12,814 bases of DNA from a bacterium. Its GTDB lineage: Archaea > Thermoplasmatota > Thermoplasmata > Lutacidiplasmatales > UBA184. Both the position numbers and the translations under genes were made by a program. The stretch lies in NCBI GenBank assembly GCA_021832495.1, contig JAKBKR010000012.1:3161-15974 (forward strand). Reading direction: 5' to 3'. This document shows, piece by piece, positions 7,398 to 12,814 of the stretch (position 1 is the stretch's first letter; every line of letters starts with the position of its first letter). The notes under the pieces are model-generated. The model had not been told where the DNA came from and made no database searches. It saw only the letters and a list, made by a program, of their open reading frames with translations.

Positions 7398-7721
7398 CTA
7401 CTGATCCGCGGCCGAACGCGTGACGTACTGCTTCTGAGGAGGGAGCAGGTTGTGTAGCCTCACGCAGACGTCTCTGCGGTGCCCCAAGATTATCACGACA
7501 ACCTCCTCACCATCGATTGCATAGACGCATCTCCAAGGCGGTATGCTGAGTGTCCAAACGTTCTGGTACCCGCTGAGTGGATGAACATCAAGATCCGGCC
7601 CTGGGACTCGAGGGTGCTGCTCAAGCGGCTCAAAGGCCTCATTAAATAGCCGCTGAGCATTTCGAGGGAGGAGTTTGAAGCTCTGCCCCGCGATGGGTTT
7701 CGCGAAGACGAGTCGGTACAT
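7398..7721 (-). CDS. RelE/ParE-superfamily toxin of a type II toxin-antitoxin pair
   Basis: A protein of 107 residues. The C-terminal half has the family pattern: HPLSGYQNVWTLSIPPWRCVYAIDGEEVVVIILGHRRDVC, meaning a basic or aromatic strand, a conserved arginine before a valine-tyrosine strand, then a last strand and GHR. The N-terminal part (residues 18-37) is helical. RelE-type toxins cut mRNA on the ribosome and ParE-type toxins poison gyrase; the sequence does not show which applies. The ATG follows the antitoxin stop with no gap (TGA then ATG), so translation is almost surely coupled. It ends in TAG. The pair faces the VOC gene. Solitary chromosomal copies are common and often move between genomes. 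Confidence 0.82.
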   Translation of the reverse strand: MYRLVFAKPIAGQSFKLLPRNAQRLFNEAFEPLEQHPRVPGPDLDVHPLSGYQNVWTLSIPPWRCVYAIDGEEVVVIILGHRRDVCVRLHNLLPPQKQYVTRSAADQ

Positions 7722-7949
7722 TCAGTGTTTGGGCGTAAGTCCGTGAGTGCGGCGAAACTCGCCCAAAGATTCTCTCGGAAGAAGAAGTGCCTGCTGAAGG
7801 TCCCGTCGGAAGTAATCGGGGGGGACTTCATCCATGAGGTCCTCGATAGCCTCGGCGGCGCTCTTGCCGCCAACCTGGTAGTCTCGAAGCCTATCGCGCA
7901 CCCTCTCAGGCAAGGTGACAGTCGTGAGCTTTCCGCTCGAACTCGACAT
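7722..7949 (-). CDS. Antitoxin, ribbon-helix-helix-like, partner of the RelE/ParE toxin
   Basis: Short protein of 75 residues from the ATG at 7949 (a GTG lies one codon upstream at 7952). After a Ser-rich start it reads KLTTVTLPERVRDRLRDYQ, a strand followed by a helix as in ribbon-helix-helix DNA-binding antitoxins, then GGKSAAEAIEDLMDEVPP, a pattern common in archaeal VapB-like antitoxins. The C-terminal half is charged and helical and probably wraps the toxin. Its order (antitoxin first) and its contact with the toxin gene fit type II systems. Such antitoxins usually repress their own promoter; a perfect palindrome at 7972-7981 is a good site for this. Confidence 0.8.
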   Translation of the reverse strand: MSSSSGKLTTVTLPERVRDRLRDYQVGGKSAAEAIEDLMDEVPPDYFRRDLQQALLLPRESLGEFRRTHGLTPKH

Positions 7950-7971
7950 CACTAAACCAATTGCAGCAATA

Positions 7972-7981
7972 GCATTAATGC
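7972..7981 (-). promoter_or_regulatory. Palindromic promoter/operator of the toxin-antitoxin operon
   Basis: GCATTAATGC is a perfect 10-bp palindrome and AT-rich at its centre. Its centre is about 27 bases before the antitoxin ATG at 7949, exactly where a TATA box for a leaderless transcript belongs. Binding of the antitoxin here would block the promoter. The symmetry and distance are seen; the role is inferred. Confidence 0.5.
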
Positions 7982-8049
7982 CATTCTAAGGGGGAAAGTG
8001 GCACGGGGGAGCATGAGCCCTGGAGACTCAGAAGGTACCCGAATTGACC

Positions 8050-8062
8050 CCCTCCTGGAGGG
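8050..8062. repeat. Odd palindrome in the antitoxin/MFS gap
   Basis: CCCTCC-T-GGAGGG forms a 13-base symmetric element. It sits in the 322-base non-coding stretch 7950-8271 between the divergent antitoxin and MFS genes. Apart from the two promoter candidates I see nothing else there; the short open frames lack codon character. A regulator site is possible but unsupported by a second copy. Confidence 0.25.
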
Positions 8063-8225
8063 TTTAGGGGCCCAACCCGACCGATCACAATTAGGGAACG
8101 CTGCGAGGTTTTTGACCGCCCCCACGGGGTCCGCGATAGGAGGGAATACGTTTCAATCCCTCGGAAAACCCAGCCTTTCGACGAGATTACGTGACTGACT
8201 CGTGCGAAGGAGTTTGAGTGGTCCC

Positions 8226-8234
8226 GATATAGTA
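8226..8234 (+). promoter_or_regulatory. TATA-like box of the MFS gene
   Basis: GATATAGTA lies about 42 bases before the ATG at 8272, predicting a transcript start near 8256 and a leader of about 15 bases. Composition and spacing only. Confidence 0.4.
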
Positions 8235-8271
8235 ATGTCTTGCTCCGCCTCCTCGGGTCCATCTAAGACTC

Positions 8272-9531
8272 ATGTCAGAGAACAGAGAGCGGACTGTGTC
8301 GATAGCAGGCCTTCTCCGAAAGCGGAACTTTGCGCTCTTGTGGGTGGGGAGCCTGACATCGTACACGGGATTCTTCGTGGTGACAGTGGCCTTCGACTGG
8401 TATGTCTACACGACCACTCAGCAAACGCTTGTACTGACGCTCCTAGGCATCGTCGAGTTGATTCCGACCCTCAGCCTCGGCATCATCGCAGGAACACTTG
8501 TCGATCGATGGGATCGGCGGCGCGTGATGATTGCATCAGATGCGCTCAGGGTGGTGATTCTCGGGGTTCTTACGCTCTCTGTGTTACGGTACGGGTTCAA
8601 CTTGCCATTCCTCCTTGGATCTGTGTTCGCTATTTCATCGGTTTCGACCTTCTTCGGACCAGCCTCCAATGCACTCCTCCCGAAGCTCGTTCGGAATGAA
8701 GAACTGACTCAAGCGAATGGTCTTCTCACAGCAGGTACGACTATTGCCCAGTTCGTTGGCAGTCCCTTGGGCGGGGCTCTCATCACATTGGTCGGAGTCG
8801 GTGCAGCACTAGCCTACAACTCACTCACGTATGCAGTCTCCGCGATTTGCGTCGCACTCCTTGTTATTCCAATCTCGAGGTTTGTCACTCGATCAGAGCC
8901 AAAGGAACCCCATGGGTCAATCTGGGCTGAGACAGGTGACGGCCTACGCTACATCCGCTCACAGCCAGCCCTCCTTCTCTTGACCGTGGTCGGTGCCGCG
9001 ACCAACTTCTTTTCATTTTACAACCTCTACATTGTGATTTACACGACCAAAGTGCTCGGGATGGGCTCCGCCGTCTATGGAGTCCTCCTTGGGATGGCCG
9101 CCGTGGGCGCAGGTGTGGGAGGTCTGTTGGTGCACCGCCTCAAGCTGGACCACCTCCCTGGCGTATGGATACCAGTGACCTGGGGACTTGGTGGACTTCC
9201 CCTGATCGCCTTGGACCTGCTCCCGAGACTTCCCCTTGCCCTCGTGAGCCTGTTAGCCCTCGGAGTCACTAGTTCCTTCGTCAACGTAACCTTTCTCTCC
9301 ACCACACAGCGAGTCATTCCCGACCACCTGCTGGGGCGCTACATGGCCACTTACCAAGCACTCATCTTTGCCATGATTCCCGCGGGGATCATCGGAGGAG
9401 GGTTCCTAATCCTCCTACTTGGAGTGGGGCCAGCGTTCCTCATCGCGGGTGTCGGAACTGCGATTCTTGCATGGTCCCTACTCTTGAGCCCAAGGATGAG
9501 GGCCTGGGGGGCGGTATCGGCACAGGATTGA
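8272..9531 (+). CDS. MFS transporter, EntS-like (MFS_3) exporter branch
   Basis: Integral membrane protein of 419 residues, normal for a 12-helix major facilitator. A short polar N-terminus ending in LLRKRNFALLWVGS leads into helix 1, as in the EntS/MFS_3 group. The loop between helices 2 and 3 has motif A, GTLVDRWDRRRV (residues 74-85). Hydrophobic spans alternate with short charged loops to the end; the middle loop is near residues 205-225 (SRFVTRSEPKEPHGSIWAE). Family members export siderophores, macrolides or other small molecules using the proton gradient; the substrate cannot be read here. GC is about 55 % in sampled lines and rare codons are more frequent than in the ABC genes, which suggests later acquisition. 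No regulator or biosynthetic partner is next to it. Confidence 0.9.
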   Translation: MSENRERTVSIAGLLRKRNFALLWVGSLTSYTGFFVVTVAFDWYVYTTTQQTLVLTLLGIVELIPTLSLGIIAGTLVDRWDRRRVMIASDALRVVILGVLTLSVLRYGFNLPFLLGSVFAISSVSTFFGPASNALLPKLVRNEELTQANGLLTAGTTIAQFVGSPLGGALITLVGVGAALAYNSLTYAVSAICVALLVIPISRFVTRSEPKEPHGSIWAETGDGLRYIRSQPALLLLTVVGAATNFFSFYNLYIVIYTTKVLGMGSAVYGVLLGMAAVGAGVGGLLVHRLKLDHLPGVWIPVTWGLGGLPLIALDLLPRLPLALVSLLALGVTSSFVNVTFLSTTQRVIPDHLLGRYMATYQALIFAMIPAGIIGGGFLILLLGVGPAFLIAGVGTAILAWSLLLSPRMRAWGAVSAQD

Positions 9532-9705
9532 CCTCAACAAGAGTCCCTCCAGTGACCCCCATCAATCGACAGCCATGCGCCTTGAGCAACTACGAACCCG
9601 GCAAAATAGACCGGAATGGGCCTCCCTCCGAGCGTATTCCCTCACGCACCCATATATAGATACATAGATGCAAACATAATGGGCAAGGGTTGCGTGTGGC
9701 TACGG

Positions 9706-9714
9706 TTATATATG
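9706..9714 (+). promoter_or_regulatory. TATA-like box ending at the insertion sequence edge
   Basis: TTATATATG is the strongest TATA-like string in the 204 bases between the MFS stop and the insertion sequence. A transcript would start about 26 bases on, near 9735, which is the last base before the insertion sequence. It may be the promoter of a gene now displaced. An imperfect inverted pair, CACGCACCC (9642-9650) and GGGTTGCGTG (9688-9697), lies just upstream. Confidence 0.4.
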
Positions 9715-9735
9715 TGGAAGAAGATGAGGGGCTTA

Positions 9736-9754
9736 GACCTGAGTTTCGGAATTA
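9736..9754 (+). repeat. Left terminal inverted repeat of the insertion sequence
   Basis: GACCTGAGTTTCGGAATTA. It matches the complement of 11671-11689 except for one base (A against G at the sixteenth position). The first 15 bases are identical, and matching stops sharply at the outer G. Confidence 0.92.
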
Positions 9755-9787
9755 GTCCGATCCACCGTCAGAGAAACTGTGGCCCCT

Positions 9788-9795
9788 AAACTCAG
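9788..9795 (-). repeat. Subterminal inverted copy of the repeat core
   Basis: AAACTCAG is the complement of the CTGAGTTT core of the left inverted repeat (9739-9746), 41 bases further in. The two could pair in RNA reading in from outside, or be a second transposase contact. At eight bases, chance is not excluded. Confidence 0.3.
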
Positions 9796-9905
9796 TTCCC
9801 TCTGCCTTCCGCCCAGCCAGTACGGGGATCATACATACTTCGATTGAACACAACGGAATTGACCTAGCCCTGACTCAACCCCCTCGCAGACGCCTATCGT
9901 CGACG

Positions 9906-9912
9906 TTTTATA
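9906..9912 (+). promoter_or_regulatory. TATA-like box of the transposase gene
   Basis: TTTTATA is centred about 26 bases before the GTG at 9935, giving a leaderless transcript. It supports that GTG as the start, since no ribosome-binding site precedes it. Confidence 0.45.
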
Positions 9913-9934
9913 CCTGTGGTCCCTGTACAACTTC

Positions 9935-11593
9935 GTGGTCCACCTCGAGGCGAAGCACATCCGCGGTAAGACCTACTACTACCTCATCGAGAAGGGCCGA
10001 GTCCTCGGGGTTTCCCGCAAGACCAAGACCATCTACCTCGGCACCGCTGAGGGGATCTGGCAACAGCTCCGGGGCCTCCGCCCGCTCCCCGACGGGAAGG
10101 TCCGGGTGAAGGCCTTCCCCTTTGGTGTCGTCGCCTGCCTCCTCCGGATGGCGAAGAATATCGGCTTTGTCGAGACCGTCGACCGCTACGCTCCGAAGCG
10201 GACCCAAGGCTTCTCGGTGGGCCAGTACCTCCTCCTCTGCATCCTGGCCCGGTCCCTCGAGCCGTGGAGCAAGGCGGCCACGGGCCGCTGGTTCTACCGG
10301 AAGTCCTTCCTCCGTTTCGTCTGGGATGCTCCCCACGATATCAACAGCGACAACATCCTGTCGAACTTGCGCCAACTCGCTGATCTGCAGGTCCAGCGCC
10401 GCATCGAGGAGGCCTTCACCAAGACCCTCGTGGAACGAGGTCTCCGCCCCAGCCTCCTCTTCTGGGACGTCACCAACTGGTCGAACTACATCGAGAAGGG
10501 CGAGACCCTCCCGCACACCGGGAAAGCCAAGGACCGACGCTACGACCCGAACCTGGTGGGGATGGCCCTCGCCGTGACCGAGGATCACATCCCCCTCCTG
10601 CACGAGGTGGGCCCCGGGAACCTGGACGAGAGCGAGGTTTTCGAGAAGACCGTGGAGGCGCTCGCCCTGCGGCTCACGCGCCTCCACCTGGACACCTCCG
10701 AGATGATCCTCGTCATGGACAAGGGACCCAACTCAGACGAGAACCTGGCTAAGGTCACCGAATGGATGCACGTGGTGGGGGCGCTCCCGGCCAACCTGGC
10801 CCCCGACCTCATGGACCTCGACTTGGACCACTTCTCCCCCCTGCACGCGACGGGGAGGGGGCACGAGCTCCTGGGCCACCTTACCCGCCGCAAGGTCTAC
10901 GAGCAGGAGTTTAACCTCGCGGTCACCTACAACGCGGCCACGGCGAAGCGGAAAGCCGAGACCTTCGCCCGGTACGAGCTGAGATTCCTGGAAGGGATGG
11001 CGAAGCTCAAGGAGGGATACGAGAGGACCGCAGGACGGCAGATCGGGTATCCCCAGGCGGCCGCCCAGGCGGCCCTCCTGGTCCCGAAGGACTACGCGTC
11101 GGCGTTGAAGTACGTGCTCTCCCCCAAGCCCAAGACCCTAGAGTATCATGTGGACGAGGAGCGGAAGGCGCGGCTCTTGCGCCACTTCGGGCGTCGGATG
11201 TTCTTCACCGACTTGGACCTGGACGCTGAGGCGATTGCCCGGACGTACGAGGAGAGGGGCAAGATCGAGGAGGAGTTCCGGTGGATGAAGGGGGACGAGA
11301 TGATGCCGTTCTCCCCCTCCTACGTGCGGAAAGACGAGTCGATCCTGGCGCACGCGTTCATGGCAGTGATGGGGATGATGCTCTGGCGACTGACGTGGAA
11401 GTGGATCCGGGCGGAGGGGATCATGGACGAGGAACGGGATGTTCTCGAGGCGCTGGACGAACTGGACCTGGTGTTGATGAGCCACGCCCGACGTGGCGAG
11501 TTGCGGGGAGGGGAGTGGAAGGTGGGGGAACACGGGACCTTGGCGGAGGAGTTGTTGAGGAAGCTCGGGCTGGAGGAGGAGATCCCGGCGTGA
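9935..11593 (+). CDS. DDE transposase, IS1634/IS4-like (YREK motif)
   Basis: Transposase of 552 residues that would cut and join the element's ends. The N-terminal region (about 1-100) begins HIRGKTYYYLIEKGRV, a small strand-rich part common in IS1634-type enzymes. The catalytic core shows Asp178 in LLFWDVTNW, Asp262 in ILVMDKGPN, and the third acid Glu445 in Y438-EE-R441-GKI-E445-EEFRWM-K452, an exact Y(2)R(3)E(6)K motif. After Asp178 comes GKAKDRRYDPNLVGMALAV, typical of this group. Length is full for the family and no frameshift is seen, so the enzyme is probably active. The start is GTG at 9935, set by the TATA-like box; the same frame is open a little further upstream. It is the only gene in the element. 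Confidence 0.9.
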   Translation: MVHLEAKHIRGKTYYYLIEKGRVLGVSRKTKTIYLGTAEGIWQQLRGLRPLPDGKVRVKAFPFGVVACLLRMAKNIGFVETVDRYAPKRTQGFSVGQYLLLCILARSLEPWSKAATGRWFYRKSFLRFVWDAPHDINSDNILSNLRQLADLQVQRRIEEAFTKTLVERGLRPSLLFWDVTNWSNYIEKGETLPHTGKAKDRRYDPNLVGMALAVTEDHIPLLHEVGPGNLDESEVFEKTVEALALRLTRLHLDTSEMILVMDKGPNSDENLAKVTEWMHVVGALPANLAPDLMDLDLDHFSPLHATGRGHELLGHLTRRKVYEQEFNLAVTYNAATAKRKAETFARYELRFLEGMAKLKEGYERTAGRQIGYPQAAAQAALLVPKDYASALKYVLSPKPKTLEYHVDEERKARLLRHFGRRMFFTDLDLDAEAIARTYEERGKIEEEFRWMKGDEMMPFSPSYVRKDESILAHAFMAVMGMMLWRLTWKWIRAEGIMDEERDVLEALDELDLVLMSHARRGELRGGEWKVGEHGTLAEELLRKLGLEEEIPA

Positions 11594-11600
11594 GGGCGGG

Positions 11601-11624
11601 CGTGCTACGCGTACAGGGGGCACG
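11601..11624 (+). terminator. Hairpin after the transposase stop
   Basis: CGTGC (11601-11605) pairs with GCACG (11620-11624), eight bases after the transposase stop; the loop contains the palindrome TACGCGTA. It could mark the end of the transcript. No T-run follows. Confidence 0.3.
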
Positions 11625-11659
11625 TCCACGAACGGAGTTTCCCCCCGAGGAACCGGGCA

Positions 11660-12814
11660 TCACGGAGCCTTAACTCCGAAACTCAGGTCAAATTGATTCC
11701 CACTCCAACCCATGAGAGTTATATTTGTAATACCGTCGGCAAACATTATTGAATCTGACCTGGCGGTCTCATTGTTAAAGCTTACCAGAACAGCAACGTA
11801 TCCATTTATCAACTTGTCACTTGGAGTAAGCACCGCCAAGAATCCGCTTGTGCCGTTGTTCTCCGAAGCGAGTAGCGTCCCCGAGGCATAATCATAGACA
11901 ATCTGGGTGGGTGAGTCCACCTGCCCCGAAGCGAAGGTCTCTATGAATTGGTTCGTGTAACCAGATACTGCCTAGATTGAATTCTCCCCGATTCCGGCGA
12001 AGTAGATGTGCCCGTTGAACGGGTCGAAGAAATCACTTGTGAAGCCAGATACCTCTGGGAGTAGAATCGAGGCAGTAATATTCGGCAGCACGCCGCTGGA
12101 AAGAACTGTGGCGATGCCTCCACCAGGAACCGTGTCCCAATCAGAAACATACACCAGATTGTTCAAAGTGTCGAAACATGTGTCGGTGGGACCGAAGCCG
12201 CCCAGAACAGAGTCAACCACTGAATCGCTCGCCGTACTTATCACCGACACGTTGTCCGAGTCGAAGTTTGCGACATAAATGTAGCCATTAAAATAATCGT
12301 ACGACAGTCCTTCTGGATATGATCCAACAGGAACAGTTGCAACCAGCACCGTTCCATTGACGACGGAAACACTATCGGCTCCGCTGTTCGAGACGTACAC
12401 CCGCCAATTCTTTGGATCGAAAGCTATCCCTGTAGGAGCATTGAATCCGTAAAGAACTTTGTACACGGTATTGTTGGATGTTCTTATCATTGTTACCGTG
12501 TTATCCCCTTTGTTTGCAACGTACATTATGAGATTGTGTCCATCATAGACGATAGCGTCTGGACTTGCTCCAACCGGAATAGTAGTCACAATGGAGTCGT
12601 TGGCGATGTCAAGAACGCTTACGTCGTTTGAGCCCTCATTAACAACGTAGACGTAACCGCTCGTTCCTCCTTCGGCAACCGCCACAGAATTGGATTGCAA
12701 CGCAGGCGACTGCCCATCATACTGGTCCCCATACCCGGAGACCAAGCTTAGGGTATTCCCGACCGGAGTTCGACAGCAGGTGACGCAGGTTTCTCGCCGT
12801 AAAATCGGAGTGAG
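11660..12814 (-). pseudogene. Seven-blade YVTN/YncE-type beta-propeller surface protein, disrupted
   Basis: The frame is open from the right window edge, so the 5' end may lie outside; a TTG at 12745 is the first possible internal start and no signal peptide is visible. From about 12715 down, repeats of about 40 residues appear: YVYVVNEGSNDVSVLD, MYVANKGDNTVTMIR, VYVSNSGADSVSVVN, IYVANFDSDNVSVIS, VYVSDWDT, IYFAGIGENSI and a weaker last unit TLLASENNGTSGFLAVL, giving seven blades. Such proteins are secreted or cell-surface propellers with mostly unknown binding partners. A TAG at 11972-11974 interrupts blade six, yet the same frame continues with good propeller sequence (PTQIVYDYASG) to the insertion sequence. 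The final nine codons (DLSFGVKAP) and the stop come from the element's right end. GC is far lower than in the other genes. Probably recently inactivated. Confidence 0.85.
11671..11689 (-). repeat. Right terminal inverted repeat of the insertion sequence
   Basis: TAACTCCGAAACTCAGGTC, the complement of the left end with one mismatch. It lies within the last codons of the propeller frame, showing where the gene was broken. Confidence 0.92.

Larger units (their letters stand above)
9736..11689 (+). mobile_element. Complete IS1634/IS4-like insertion sequence (about 1.95 kb)
   Basis: It is bounded by inverted ends that match at 18 of 19 bases and carries one intact YREK-type DDE transposase. GC matches the high-GC host genes rather than its low-GC right neighbour. 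The flanks (…GGGGCTTA on the left, AAATTGAT… on the right) show no direct target duplication of 4-8 bases. Its right end lies inside the reading frame of the minus-strand propeller gene. The IS1634/IS4 assignment rests on the transposase motif and length; a name needs a database search. Confidence 0.88.

Noticed and set aside
8202..8699. A 165-codon plus-strand frame overlapping the MFS start
   Set aside because: It is out of frame with the MFS gene, and its product is Cys/Arg/Ser-rich with no family pattern.
6718..9531. A defence island made of the YcaQ-like protein, VOC gene, toxin-antitoxin pair and MFS exporter
   Set aside because: The genes are on different strands with separate promoters and differ in GC; nothing links them beyond being neighbours.
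11712..11891. Short plus-strand frame beginning MRVIFVIPSANI, right of the insertion sequence
   Set aside because: It looks protein-like at first, but it is antisense to the propeller gene, whose blade pattern explains this DNA better; the frame ends after 59 codons.
11972..11974. TAG read as pyrrolysine
   Set aside because: No pyl genes are visible, TAG ends other genes here, propeller proteins do not use this residue, and the gene is also broken by the insertion sequence.

Overview
The window looks archaeal. Genes are GC-rich (mid-60s % in the lines I sampled). Several start codons lie about 25-30 bases downstream of AT-rich TATA-like boxes with no room for a leader, as in leaderless archaeal mRNAs. 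A YVTN-type beta-propeller surface protein is present. A high-GC member of the Thermoplasmatota is my best guess, but no marker gene here proves it.

Left part (1-5205, + strand): the 3' end of a small membrane-anchored protein of unknown function, then a two-gene MacB/LolCDE-type ABC system (ATPase and a 1002-residue FtsX-type permease joined by a GTGA overlap), then a HAD-superfamily hydrolase whose motif I lacks the second aspartate.

Middle (5206-8271): a minus-strand winged-helix protein of the YcaQ/AlkZ DNA glycosylase family carries a Q-V-D motif and converges on the HAD gene. A small VOC (glyoxalase-like) gene diverges from it. A minus-strand RelE/ParE-type toxin-antitoxin pair converges on the VOC gene. 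Short hairpins lie just after several stop codons, and a perfect 10-bp palindrome covers the presumed antitoxin promoter.

Right part (8272-12814): an MFS exporter gene of lower GC (mid-50s %), then a complete insertion sequence of about 1.95 kb with near-perfect 19-bp inverted ends and a YREK-type DDE transposase. After it comes a minus-strand, seven-blade beta-propeller gene of clearly low GC (about 37-45 % in sampled lines). The propeller gene is damaged twice: an in-frame TAG in blade six, and its 3' end runs into the insertion sequence. The insertion sequence has no target duplication, so its two flanks are probably not the original pair.

I see no CRISPR array, no rRNA or tRNA, and no convincing new multi-gene system. 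The most informative features are the insertion sequence/propeller junction, the palindrome at the antitoxin promoter, and the altered catalytic motifs in the HAD and YcaQ-like proteins.
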